In this document: piece by piece, positions 1 through 10,100 of the stretch
Position numbering within the stretch: the first letter of the stretch is position 1
Layout: each line of letters starts with the position of its first letter
Assembly (NCBI RefSeq): GCF_000309385.1
Contig: NZ_JH976537.1
Coordinates: 4,813,136-4,877,135, forward strand
Length of the DNA stretch: 64,000 nucleotides
Origin: Nodosilinea nodulosa PCC 7104
GTDB taxonomy: Bacteria > Cyanobacteriota > Cyanobacteriia > Phormidesmidales > Phormidesmidaceae
Direction: 5' to 3'
Notes under the pieces: generated by a model
Told to the model about the DNA's origin: nothing
The model's database searches: none
Seen by the model: only the letters and a program-made list of their open reading frames with translations
Translations under genes and position numbers: made by a program

Positions 1-71
1 ATCACCCCTTACCCATCACCCCATCACTTACCATGCTCGCCCAACCCCTCCCCACCCCAACCACCCACCCC

Positions 72-836
72 ATGCTGGCCGCCATCACGCCAGTCATCCT
101 CACCTACAACGAGGCGGCCAACATTGGCCGCACCCTGCAACGCCTCACCTGGGCCAATCGCATCGTGGTCATCGACAGCTTCAGCACCGATGAAACCCTG
201 GATATTCTGTCCCACTATCCCCAGGTAGAGGTGTATCAGCGCCAGTTCGACACCCACGCCACCCAGTGGAACTATGGTCTGTCTCTGGTAGAAACCCCCT
301 GGGTGCTGTCGCTGGATGCCGACTATGGCCTCAGCGATGCCCTGGTGGAGGAATTTACAATGCTGAACCCCGCTGACGCGATCGCTGGCTACTCGATTCC
401 GTTTCAGTACTGCGTGTTTGGTCGGCCGCTGCGAGGCACGATTTTGCCGCCGCGCATCGCCCTGTTTCGGCGCGATCGCGCCACCTACATCGATGATGGC
501 CACACCCAGCTGCTGCGCTGCCAGGGGCCGGTGGCCAGCCTCCGATCGCCGATTTTGCACGACGATCGCAAGTCGCTGAACCGCTGGCTGTGGGCGCAGG
601 ATCGCTACGCCCTGCTGGAGGTGCAAAAGCAGCTGGAGAGCCCGTCAGAAAAGCTGGGCTGGAGCGATCGCATTCGCCGCGTGCCGGGCCTCTCGGCCCC
701 GATCATTCTGGTCTACTGCCTGATTTTCAAGGGCGGCGTTCTCGACGGCTGGGCGGGCTGGCACTACGCCTTTCAGCGCATTGTGGCCGAGCTAATTCTG
801 TCGATTCGGCTGATCGAGATGCGATCGCCCCGCTAA
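72..836 (+). CDS. Glycosyltransferase family 2 protein
   Basis: GT-A fold glycosyltransferase that would move a sugar from a nucleotide-sugar to an acceptor, probably for a surface polysaccharide or lipid. The N-terminus carries the GT2 signature PVILTYNEAANIGRTLQRL, followed by a DAD metal-binding motif in VLSLDADYG. The C-terminus is hydrophobic and probably membrane-associated. About 254 residues from ATG 72. An ATG at 33 is also in frame but adds only a Pro/Thr-rich stretch translated from a C-rich repeat, so I prefer 72. The leader is C-rich, as before the genes at 13348 and 62373. The gene is convergent with the response regulator, 4 bp away. Donor and acceptor cannot be read from the sequence. 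Confidence 0.88.
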   Translation: MLAAITPVILTYNEAANIGRTLQRLTWANRIVVIDSFSTDETLDILSHYPQVEVYQRQFDTHATQWNYGLSLVETPWVLSLDADYGLSDALVEEFTMLNPADAIAGYSIPFQYCVFGRPLRGTILPPRIALFRRDRATYIDDGHTQLLRCQGPVASLRSPILHDDRKSLNRWLWAQDRYALLEVQKQLESPSEKLGWSDRIRRVPGLSAPIILVYCLIFKGGVLDGWAGWHYAFQRIVAELILSIRLIEMRSPR

Positions 837-840
837 CCCA

Positions 841-1317
841 TCACCCCTGCGGATGCTTCAGGGTCGCCTGTAAGTTCTCAATTGTTCGGCGGGCCTGAAG
901 CAGCTCCTGGTTGACTAGGTGGGTTTGCAGCAGTCTCCGCACCCGCTGGCGCAATACGGCCCAGTGGACGGGCTTGGTGACATAGTCGATCGCTCCCACC
1001 GCAAAGGCCCGCTCCACCGAGGGAGTATCGGCCAGGGCGGTGATAATTAGCACCGGGGGACAGCGATCGCCGTAGCGCGTTTGCAGCGCCTCGCAGCAGG
1101 TAAAGCCATCCATCTCGGGCATCAGGGCATCCATCAAAATCAGGTCGGGCAGGCGCTGCTGGCAAAAGCCCAGGCAGGCCTCGCCATTGCTGGCGGTTTC
1201 AACCCGGTAGCCTTCGGTGGTCATGGCGTGGGCCAGCAGCCGCCGCAGATTGCGCTCGTCGTCTACGATCAGCACCGAAGGCTGGGCATCGTTTGCATCA
1301 ATTCTGGCAGTTGGCAT
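841..1317 (-). CDS. Stand-alone response regulator (receiver domain only)
   Basis: CheY-like receiver of 158 residues. An acidic pocket (IVDDE) is followed by the phosphoacceptor Asp in LILMDALMPEMDG, the Thr in IITALAD and the Lys in YVTKPV, so all phosphorylation residues are present. After the receiver there is only a short helical tail and no DNA-binding domain, so output is probably by protein-protein contact. Its start overlaps the end of the upstream hybrid kinase by 20 bp, which makes translational coupling likely. Inference: it is the final phosphoryl acceptor from the HPt domain of that kinase. Confidence 0.9.
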   Translation of the reverse strand: MPTARIDANDAQPSVLIVDDERNLRRLLAHAMTTEGYRVETASNGEACLGFCQQRLPDLILMDALMPEMDGFTCCEALQTRYGDRCPPVLIITALADTPSVERAFAVGAIDYVTKPVHWAVLRQRVRRLLQTHLVNQELLQARRTIENLQATLKHPQG

Positions 1318-4261
1318 GGATTGGGCTGGCCATAAGGGACTGGAGGGCCGACATTACCTCACTGAAGGTTTGCTCAATGTCGGCCAGGGCGGCCTGGTGG
1401 TCTGCCGCCGACATTTGGGCGTAGCGCAGCTCCAGGTTTTGGCAGAGGGTTCCCAGGGAGAGGGCACCCAAATTCAGACTCATCGATCGCAGGGCGTGGG
1501 CCTGCTGCCGAATCTGATCGCCATTCTGCTGGCAAATCGCCTGGCGCAGCTGCCTGAGGCTTTGGGTGGCATCTTCTCGGTAGTTGTCGACCAGTTCAGC
1601 CACCAGGGCATCGGCGTCGGCCCCGGCCATATCGCGGATGGCGTTGAGCATGTCTGGATCTAGCAGCGGTGGCAGAGAATGGTCAATTGGCTGAGGACTG
1701 GGCGGCTCCGGCAGAGCGGCCCAGCCCGACGGCTGGTAGCCCTGGGTTTGGCCGTAGCGCACCAGGCAATCCGCTAGGGATGTCAGCACGATGGGCTTGC
1801 TCAGAAAATCGTTCATGCCGGCCTGCCGACACTGTTGCTGAACGTCCAGGTTAGAGTGGGCCGTCATCGCCACAATCCAGGGACGCTCTGGGCTGATCTG
1901 GGGCAGTTGACGAATAGCTTCGGTGGTTTGGTAGCCGTCCATCCCCGGCATTTGAACATCCATCAACACCAGGTCGTAGGGGCGCTGTTGAATCAGGTCA
2001 ATGGCATCGATGCCGCTGGCCGCACAGTCGGGCTCATAGCCCAGCCATTGGAGCATTTTGGTGGCTACTTTTTGGTTGACGGCCAGGTCGTCCACCACCA
2101 AAATGCGCAGGGGCAGCTGGGGGGCCAGGGCCTGGGGCATCACAGCCTCAGCCGTTAGCCGGGTGATATTATCTGCCTCAAACGGGGCGGCATCGTGGCC
2201 CCCCCGGCCAGGAATCACAGGGACTTGAATGGTGAAGTAAAACGTCGTGCCGACGCTGAGTTGGGTATCCACCCCAATCTGTCCGCCCATGGCTTCTACC
2301 AGGTTTTTGCAGATGGCCAGCCCCAGCCCGCTGCCGCCGTAGCGCCGGGCCACGGAGGCATCGAGCTGGCTAAAGGCTTTGAACAGAGCGTCTCGGCTTT
2401 CGTCAGGAATCCCAATGCCGGTGTCTTTGACGGCAAAGTGAAGCTCTACGGTGTGGGCCTCAGCAAAGGACTGCTTCAGGCTCACCGCCAGGGTGACGCT
2501 GCCTTTTTGGGTAAATTTGACGCCGTTGTTGACCAGGTTTAAGAGCACCTGCCGCAGGCGCGTTACGTCGCCAACCACGCGCTCTGGCACATCGGCGGCA
2601 ATGTGCGATCGCACCACCAGCCCCTTTTCCTGGGCCATGGGCGTGATCAGGTTGACCACATCGTGGACACAGCGGTGCAGGCTGAAGGCCCGGCGCTCCA
2701 GCTCTAGCTTTTCGGCCTCAATTTTAGAAAAATCGAGAATGTCATTGATCAGCGACAGCAGCATCGAACCGCTGTTGTGAATCGTATCCACAAAGTCTTG
2801 CTGCTCGCCATCTAGAGGCGTCAGCCGCAGCAGCTCAGTGAGGCCAATAATGGCGTTGAGCGGGGTGCGAATCTCATGGCTCATGGTGGCCACGAAGTTT
2901 GACTTGGCCCGGTTGGCCGCTTCTGCCGTTCGCATCGCAGCTTCAATCTGCTGCAGCGCCTGCTTTTGCTGGGTAATGTCGCGGTACTTCCAGAGGTGCC
3001 CTTGATAGTCCTGGTCAATAAAGATAGGGATGTAGTCTCGCTCTAGGGTGCGGCCATCCGCCAGCTCAAGCTCTTCGCCAACTACGAGTTGACGCCGCTC
3101 CAGCACCTGGTGAATACCCTTTACTACGGCCGCCGGATCGCGAAACAGAGACGCAGCTTGCCTTAGCAGTTGTTCACAGTCTGGCCCTCTCAGGGCTTCA
3201 GGCGACAGAGGTAGGCCAAAAATTTTACAGAAGGTTGGGTTGGCTAAAATAATGTGGCGACGCTCGTCCTCAACTAAAATACCGGTTTGGAGATTTTGGA
3301 TTAGCGTTGTCAGCCGCGAGGTAGTGGCCCGCAGCTGATAGTCGGCGAGCTTTTGCTCGGTAATGTCGCGCACCTGCCCCAGACAGCCTAGGATGTTGCC
3401 AGATGGGCCAATCAGTGGACTGTAGCGCGCTTCAAAGAAGCCTTTACGCCCGGTTTCTGGCACCACAAAGGCCCGATTTTGAGCCACCACCGACTGCCCG
3501 GCCATGGCCATGGCGATCAGTTTGTCCTCCCCTGTGTCCTTGAGAAAGGGAAAAACCTCCCAGGCCACTTGCCCGATCGCTTTACTGCGAGGGAGCCCTG
3601 AGAGCTTTTCCATTGGCCCATTCCAAACCTGGTAGCGGTAGTTGGTATCGAGGGCAATGATGCCGTCGACGGCGCTCTCGATCAGTCGGTCTGAAAACTG
3701 CCGCAGCTGCACCTGCTGAATGGCGTGGAACAGATGCTGGGTGAGCTGGCGCAGAAACGCCTCCTCCAGCGGACTCCAGTGGCGGGGGTGGCTCTGCTGG
3801 GCCACCAAGAAGCCCCAAATTTCATGATTCTCGGTGGCATCGTCTTCCCACTGAAAAGACCGCTGCCAGTCAGAGCTAATGTAAATCGGAATCAGCAGGC
3901 TGGCTTGGATGCCCAGCGCCGCCAGCATGGTTTGCTCGCAGGGGGTGAGATCGCTATCGGCCAGATTGTCAATGGCCCGCACCTCTTGCAGGGTGGCCTC
4001 GGCTAACCACTGCTTTAGGCAGGGGGTGAGGTTGATCGAACCGTCGGGCAGCGGCGGCAGGCCTGGCTTAGCGGCAATCGCCATGGCCCTGGCTTGGCTT
4101 TCGGAGTTCAGCTGGTAGATCACCACCCGGTCGGTTTCCAGCAGTCTTTGCACGTCCTGCACGGTGTTTTGGAGGATTTCATCCACACTTTCAGCCTGGT
4201 ACAGCCGCAGGGCTGTGGTAGACACCAGGTTGAGAAATCCCATGGGGCTAGACGGTTTCAT
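1298..4261 (-). CDS. Hybrid sensor histidine kinase GAF-PAS-PAS-HisKA-HATPase-REC-HPt
   Basis: Soluble multi-step phosphorelay kinase of 987 residues. In order: GAF (about 15-165), PAS (about 190-310) and PAS (about 320-440), a HisKA box around [14 protein letters not shown], a HATPase with GIGIP and [10 protein letters not shown] motifs, a receiver with intact Asp in [13 protein letters not shown], and a C-terminal HPt domain with the His in [13 protein letters not shown]. No membrane segment is visible, so it probably senses a cytoplasmic ligand or light through GAF/PAS. I chose ATG 4261 because it lies inside the end of the NACHT gene (14-bp overlap); an upstream in-frame start at 4294 would add 11 unlikely residues. 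It also overlaps the receiver gene by 20 bp, giving a tight three-gene operon. Confidence 0.92.
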   Translation of the reverse strand: MKPSSPMGFLNLVSTTALRLYQAESVDEILQNTVQDVQRLLETDRVVIYQLNSESQARAMAIAAKPGLPPLPDGSINLTPCLKQWLAEATLQEVRAIDNLADSDLTPCEQTMLAALGIQASLLIPIYISSDWQRSFQWEDDATENHEIWGFLVAQQSHPRHWSPLEEAFLRQLTQHLFHAIQQVQLRQFSDRLIESAVDGIIALDTNYRYQVWNGPMEKLSGLPRSKAIGQVAWEVFPFLKDTGEDKLIAMAMAGQSVVAQNRAFVVPETGRKGFFEARYSPLIGPSGNILGCLGQVRDITEQKLADYQLRATTSRLTTLIQNLQTGILVEDERRHIILANPTFCKIFGLPLSPEALRGPDCEQLLRQAASLFRDPAAVVKGIHQVLERRQLVVGEELELADGRTLERDYIPIFIDQDYQGHLWKYRDITQQKQALQQIEAAMRTAEAANRAKSNFVATMSHEIRTPLNAIIGLTELLRLTPLDGEQQDFVDTIHNSGSMLLSLINDILDFSKIEAEKLELERRAFSLHRCVHDVVNLITPMAQEKGLVVRSHIAADVPERVVGDVTRLRQVLLNLVNNGVKFTQKGSVTLAVSLKQSFAEAHTVELHFAVKDTGIGIPDESRDALFKAFSQLDASVARRYGGSGLGLAICKNLVEAMGGQIGVDTQLSVGTTFYFTIQVPVIPGRGGHDAAPFEADNITRLTAEAVMPQALAPQLPLRILVVDDLAVNQKVATKMLQWLGYEPDCAASGIDAIDLIQQRPYDLVLMDVQMPGMDGYQTTEAIRQLPQISPERPWIVAMTAHSNLDVQQQCRQAGMNDFLSKPIVLTSLADCLVRYGQTQGYQPSGWAALPEPPSPQPIDHSLPPLLDPDMLNAIRDMAGADADALVAELVDNYREDATQSLRQLRQAICQQNGDQIRQQAHALRSMSLNLGALSLGTLCQNLELRYAQMSAADHQAALADIEQTFSEVMSALQSLMASPIHANCQN

Positions 4262-6509
4262 ACTGCACCTCGGGGAGCAACAAACCCTGTTCAAAGGTGC
4301 GCACCGTAGCGGCGTCTAGGGTGCGATTGTGGCGCAGGCAGTCGACCAGCAGCCGCTGCATTTGGTAGTAGGTCTCCAAGGACGGGCAGGGCGATAGATC
4401 GACCAGGGTGGTATCCCATTGGCGGTGGGTGGCAATGGTGTGACTGAGCGATCGCAGCCAGTCTGCCCCTGAGGTTTCGCACCAGCCCGCCAGCGCCGTC
4501 GGGTCTTCCAGGGCATCGAACAACTGCCCTTGCAGCCGTTGCAGGTCGTGGGCAAAGCCCTCCGTCAGTGCAAACCGCTGGTGCAGATCCATCGCAAACA
4601 CCAGGTCAAAGCCCGCCTGCAGCGTGGGGTCGCTCAGCCACCGCTGGCCCCGGTGCAGCAGCCGAGTCAGCGCCTGATCGAAGGCCAGCGAAGCAGGTAG
4701 GTCAATGCCCAACTGGGCATCGAGCGCCAGGGCTAAATCGAACCCGTGGTTTAGGCGTAGGCCCAGATAAAAGCCGCGCAGAGCGGCCAGGTGGTGGTGC
4801 GTGGCCGATCGCTCGGCTTGAGTTTGCGCCCAGTCGAGCAGAGGGCGCAGTTCGGGATGGGCCGACACATAGCCCTGGCTCTGCTGCCAGAGCGATGCCC
4901 ACAGCGTTTCCGCCTGGGGTGCCATTTCCACCGTCAGCACAATCACCTCCCGCCAGCGGGTCTCGGGCAGGTGGGCCGCCAGGGCGGTCCAGTCGCTCTG
5001 CCCCGCCAGGGCGATCAGCGCCCAGCGGCGGGCCGTAAGATACTCCTGAAAACTCAGGTGAACAAAGGCATAGCTGCCCAGCTCCCGCTCGGTGAGCATG
5101 CCGTAGTGCTCGATCAAAACTTGCAGGACGGCTTTGCTGTCGGCCCAGCGCCGCTCCGGGGTGGTCGCCTGGGTGTCTCGCTGGGCCAGGGCGCGGGCGA
5201 TCAGGCCGAGGAGTTCGGCCTCGTCGAGCAGAACGCTGCCCTGCTCGAAGCTGCGGGCCGCCACCTCGCAGAGAATGCCCAGCAGATCTACGCTAGAGAG
5301 CTGCTGCAGCGGCTGGCTGCGGCTGATGCCCCGCTGCTGATCCCACTGGCCCAGCAGCAGATCGAGGGCCTGCTGATACAGCTTGCTGCGCTGGTTGGGA
5401 AACTGCCCCGAGCTGTGAAAGACCAGACACATCAGGTGCAGCAAAATTGGGGTCAGAGCCATTTCCCGCAGGCGATCGTTGTCGGGGTGGTGCAGCGCCT
5501 CCAGGCAGGTTTGGGCCTGCTCTGGTCCCTGCTTTGGCCCTTGCCCTGGTCGGTTGGCGGCAAACCACCGCTGCACAAATTGCTCAATTTGGGCGGGAGC
5601 AAACTCGGCCAGCTCTAGGGTGACTAAGCCATTGAGCTGGGGCATAGAGCCACCGCTGCGCCCCGATAGGATTACCCGCAGCCCGGGATAGGTGTCTAGC
5701 AGTGCCTGGATCTGCTGCGTCACCAGTCGATGCTGCGGCGTGGGCAGCTCGTCCCAGCCATCCAGCAGCAGCCAGAGCTGGTGCCGCTGCCACAGCGCCT
5801 CAATTTGGGTTGGGGTGAGGCCAGAGGCTAACCAGCGCTGGTTCAGGTACTGCTGCACGTTCAGTTCGGCGGCAGGCACCAGGGCCAGCTGCCGCAGGCG
5901 CAGAAAAACGGGCAGGTAGGGCTGGTTTTCGGCCCTTAAATGCCCGTCGCCAATGTCCAGGGCCAGCTGCTGGAGCAGGGTGGTTTTGCCCGCCCCAGGC
6001 CCCCCCATCACCAGCACCCGAGAGTGGGGTGCGATCGCCGCCCTGGCCGGGAGCTTGGGCGTGTTTGAGGGTTGCCCCAGCCGCTGGTAGGGGCGCACGT
6101 AGGCGTCGGTATAAATTTGTGCCAGGGTGATGGGCTGGTGCAGGTCGAGGGGCAGCTCTAGCAGCTGGCACTGGGCCTGGGTTTGGGCGACCAGGTGCGA
6201 TCGCACTACCGCCAGGTCATCTTCGCCCTCCAGATCGCTGCCTCCTGAATCGGCAGACCCAGGACTGGGGGTACTGGAGCCAAACGCGGCGCGATCGACA
6301 ATATCTTCCCAATCGAGATCGAGGGTAAAGCAGATATCAATAAAGATATGGCGCTCTACCGGGCGACCCGAAAAGAACTTCCAGATCGGCTGCCGGGTCT
6401 GTAATCCCACCTCGGCAGACAGATATTCCTGAGTCCATCCTTTTAGCTCAAAGGCTCGTTTAGCCTGAGCAATTCCATTTTGAGAAGCTTTAAGCGATCG
6501 TTTTGCCAT
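4248..6509 (-). CDS. NACHT (STAND) NTPase with N-terminal HTH-like domain
   Basis: Signal-transducing STAND ATPase of 753 residues. Residues 10-72 form a helix-turn-helix-like domain (LKGWTQEYLSAEVGLQTRQPI region) of the kind seen at the N-terminus of cyanobacterial NACHT and vWA-MoxR associated proteins. A low-complexity linker (78-98) follows. The NACHT core has Walker A GGPGAGKT at 169-176 and Walker B LWLLLDGWDEL at 245-255. The C-terminal half is helical. Such proteins oligomerise when a ligand is sensed; bacterial NACHT proteins include phage-defence members. Its stop overlaps the start of a hybrid kinase, so the two are probably co-produced. The ligand is unknown. Confidence 0.88.
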   Translation of the reverse strand: MAKRSLKASQNGIAQAKRAFELKGWTQEYLSAEVGLQTRQPIWKFFSGRPVERHIFIDICFTLDLDWEDIVDRAAFGSSTPSPGSADSGGSDLEGEDDLAVVRSHLVAQTQAQCQLLELPLDLHQPITLAQIYTDAYVRPYQRLGQPSNTPKLPARAAIAPHSRVLVMGGPGAGKTTLLQQLALDIGDGHLRAENQPYLPVFLRLRQLALVPAAELNVQQYLNQRWLASGLTPTQIEALWQRHQLWLLLDGWDELPTPQHRLVTQQIQALLDTYPGLRVILSGRSGGSMPQLNGLVTLELAEFAPAQIEQFVQRWFAANRPGQGPKQGPEQAQTCLEALHHPDNDRLREMALTPILLHLMCLVFHSSGQFPNQRSKLYQQALDLLLGQWDQQRGISRSQPLQQLSSVDLLGILCEVAARSFEQGSVLLDEAELLGLIARALAQRDTQATTPERRWADSKAVLQVLIEHYGMLTERELGSYAFVHLSFQEYLTARRWALIALAGQSDWTALAAHLPETRWREVIVLTVEMAPQAETLWASLWQQSQGYVSAHPELRPLLDWAQTQAERSATHHHLAALRGFYLGLRLNHGFDLALALDAQLGIDLPASLAFDQALTRLLHRGQRWLSDPTLQAGFDLVFAMDLHQRFALTEGFAHDLQRLQGQLFDALEDPTALAGWCETSGADWLRSLSHTIATHRQWDTTLVDLSPCPSLETYYQMQRLLVDCLRHNRTLDAATVRTFEQGLLLPEVQYETV

Positions 6510-6895
6510 AGTCCCCCCAGAGGACTGAATACACCTGAAGCAGACGTTTATTTGCCCTCCTCTTAGCCCAGGTGCAGATTGCCATCGGCGAGAAAATGTC
6601 TGAACCTAAACCAGGTTGGGTATATATTCATCTCTCTTGAGAAGTTGAGAGAAACCGGAACAAAAGCTAAATAAATAGGCGAAGTTACGTAATTTCACAG
6701 GGGATTTTTTACCTTCAAAAAATTAATTTTAGCCCCTGCGTGATAATACGGTTTTTGTGTTCTATATGGCAGCCAACGGGTAGGTTAGGGCATTTCTCAG
6801 CGCCAGCGTTCGAACGTTTGAAGGTTCTCAACGTCTCTCAGTGTCCTAACTAACACGACGAAGGCTACAGGTATTTTTGAGGAAGTCAAAGTTAA
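6510..6895. other. Intergenic region upstream of the NACHT operon
   Basis: About 385 bp, AT-rich between 6600 and 6780, with no convincing gene. Near 6631-6653 there is a short inverted repeat (TCTCT...AGAGA around TTGAGAAGTT) that could be a regulatory or hairpin site for the minus-strand operon. The promoter of the NACHT-kinase-receiver operon should lie here, but I cannot fix a -10/-35 pair with confidence. Confidence 0.35.
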
Positions 6896-7117
6896 CAAAA
6901 CTTCGGTGCAGCCACCGCCTTTGAAATTGGAAAACTAGGCCAGCGCTTCAAGATTGGCGACGGCAAGGCCGGTGGCGACTCGGTTTTTACATTTGGCAGC
7001 TTCCCTGACCGGCGCAGTGGCCGCAGCTATCCTTTGGTGTTGACCAGTGGTGCTACAAGATCAGCGGTCGAGCCGGAGGCAGATGGTTCAGGCCCAGGGG
7101 TGAATTACGGAGTGTAA
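6896..7117 (+). pseudogene. Probable 3' remnant of a lost gene
   Basis: Open frame of 73 codons with cyanobacterial-looking codon use, ending in TAA two bases before the convergent kinase stop. It begins just after an in-frame TAA at 6893-6895 and has no ATG or GTG near its 5' end, so it cannot be a normal complete gene. The peptide contains Gly-rich turns (FKIGDGKAGGDSVFTFGSF, then SYPLVLTSG). I do not recognise the family. Most likely the C-terminal end of a degraded plus-strand gene; chance openness is the alternative. Confidence 0.3.
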
Positions 7118-7118
7118 A

Positions 7119-10100
7119 TTAAGGGGTGAACTGCTCGAGGGGGTTGAGCAGTTCCTGAATTTGGGCGGCCAGCTGCTTGAGCTTGGGTGGTTTGCCCAGG
7201 TGCTGGGTAGCTCCGGCGGCTAGACAGCGATCGCGATCGCCCGCCGCCGCCAGCGCAATAATCGGTCGATTGGCCAGGTGTGGGGTATCGCGAAGGCGGC
7301 CAATTATCTCCGGCCCGTCTACCCCCGCCATGGGAATACTGATTACGATCAGAGCGGGGGTTTCGGCCAGGGCCAGGGCCGCTTCGCCATGGCGGGCCAC
7401 CCGCAGGCGATACCCCTTAGCGGTCAGGTAGTTGACCATGGTGCTGAGCGTTGCTTCCTGGTCTTCGACCAGCAGAATGAGGGGTTGCTGGCCAGCGCCC
7501 GCCGGGGGCGGGGCGCTGGCGGCGGTGGCCGGGCTGGCGGTCCGTGGCCCTGTGCTCAGCTCGTAGGGCAGGTCGATGGTAAAGCAGCTGCCGACGCCGA
7601 TCTCACTGGTCAGCCCCACCTGGCCGCCGTGCAGCTCGGTAATCTGCTTCACCAGAGTGAGGCCCAGCCCCGTACCTTCATACTGGCGGTTGAGGGCGCT
7701 GTCGATCTGAGTAAAGGGCTGAAACAGTTTTTGCCGATCGCTGGGAGAAATTCCAATGCCTGTATCTTTGACGCTAAAGCGCATCATGGCCTGAATTTTG
7801 TCGCCGTCCTGGCGCAGCTCCGGGGTGGCTGTCAGGCTGACGCAGCCCCCCTCGGGAGTAAATTTGACTGCGTTGGTGAGCAGGTTGATCAAAATTTGGC
7901 GCACGCGCCGCTCATCGAGCATCACGTTAGGCAGATGGGAAGGCAGCTCCCCCATCAGCTGAATGCGTTTTTTGTAGGCCTGCTGCTGCACAAAGGCCAG
8001 GCTCGACTGGCATAGAGGAACGATCGCGGTGGAAGTCAGGTTTAGGGTGAGCTGGCCCGACTCAATTTTGGCCACATCGAGAATGTCGTTGATCAGCGCC
8101 AGCAGGTGGGTGGCGCTGGTTTCGACGGTGGTGAGGGCCTTGAGCTGGCGCTCATTGACGGCGCCAAACACCTGCTCTTGCAGGCCTTCGGTCATGCCCA
8201 AAATGGCGTTGAGCGGGGTGCGCAGCTCGTGGCTCATGTTGGCGAGAAACTCGTCCTTGAGGCGGGTGGCGCGGATGAGTTCGGCGTTGGTTTGCCGCAG
8301 CTTCTCCTCGGCGCACTTGCGATCGGTGATATCCGCCAGGTAGCCAATGATTTCCTGGGGTTGACCGTCGGGGTCGTAGACCAGTCGGGCCTCATCCTGC
8401 ACCCACAGGTAATGGCCATCTCGATGCCGAAAGCGATACTCTATAGCGTAGGAGCCCCGCTCGACAATGGCCGAAATGCTGGCCCAAACGCTGTCAACCT
8501 CGTCAGGATGGCAGTACTCACGCCAATCGGTGTAGTTGGCAATAAACGCCTCCGACTCATAGCCCAAAACATCCATCAGGTTTTGGCTGATAAACGTGGG
8601 TCTGTAGCTGCCGCTGGGTTCAAGGCTGTAGATGACGGCGGGGCTGGAGTCGAGCAAAAAGCCCAGGCGATCGCGCAGACGCTGGTTTTCGGCTTCAATC
8701 CGCTGGCGTTCGGCGTCGAGCCGCGCCCTTTCGCTGACGTCGCGAAAAATACCCTGCACCACCTGCCCCGTCCCCAGATCGATCGTGGTCGCGGTAATAT
8801 CCACCGGAATTCGTCGGCCATCGGCGCGCAGAATGGGAATGTTAAAGGCCTGAAAATGGGGGGAATCAATCGACTCGCGAAAGAGGGCAATCAGATCTGC
8901 CCGGTGTTCTGGTGGATGCAGCTGGGATTGGTGCATCTGGGTCAATTGATCGCGGGAATGGCCAAACAGCTCCTCCGTTCGCCGATTTACCTCCAGAATA
9001 TGGCCCTCCATATCGGCCACCAGGATGGCATCACTAGCCCCCTCCATCAGGCCCCGGTAGCGCACTTCGCGCTCCTCTAGGGCAGCGGTGCGCTCGGCCA
9101 CCTGCCGCTCCAGCGATTGGTTGAGTTCCTGGAGCTGACGTTCGGCCCGGTCGCGTTCCTGCAGCGCCGCTTTCTGATCGCTGATGTCCCGCACCAGGGC
9201 CAGCACCTCATCGTCCCGGTAGGGCACTATCCGCACTTCTTCAATCTGCATTTTTTCTGCCGTGGACAGATCTTGCTCATAGAACTGGATGGTTTGAGTG
9301 CTCAGGGCCAGGGCGATCGCGTCGAGTCGCTGCTGGGCCGCCACCGGGGGCAGCGACTCGCTCACATGGGTGCCGACCAACTCTGACAAATTGCCCACCA
9401 CATGAAACGTGGGGCTGCTGACAAACTCCAGGTAGATGCCATCTTTGCTCAACCGCGCTAGCAGATCGGGCAGGGCCTCGATCAGCGCCCGCTGGTGGGC
9501 TTCACTCTGCTGGAGGGCTAGCTTGGTGCGCTGGCGCTCGGCTTCGCTGCGCTTGCGATCGCTGATGTCGCGAATCAAAAACAGCACCTCGTCGTCACCG
9601 CAGCGCACCACCCGCAGCTCCTCGTCCTGGAGGCGATCGCCCCTCACCAGCTGCTGCTCGTAGGTCTGCATCTCGTGGGTTTCCAGGGCCTGGTGAATGG
9701 CCTTCATCTTGCGCTCAGCCGCCTCGGCGGGCAGCACCTCGGCCACGTAGCGGCCCACCCGGCTCTGGGAGGGAGAGACAATATCCAGCGGGTGGTTTTG
9801 GCTCAGCACGCCGCGGTATTGGCCATCGGCCCCCACCCGAATGAGCAGATCGGGCATGACCGAGAGTATGGCCCAGCTCTGGGCTTCACGCTGGGCCAGC
9901 AGGCGCTCGGCCTGAAGCCGATTTTGAGCGGAGGCAATGGTCTGGGCCAGCACCTGTAAGGTCTGCTGGGTATTTTCATCCCACCCGGCGGACCGACCAT
10001 AGGTGAGAAACCCCACGCAACCCACCACGCAAGTTTTTTGAATGAGCGGAACAGCCAGTACCGCCTCGACATTAAACCGCTGCCAGCTGGCGCGATCGGT

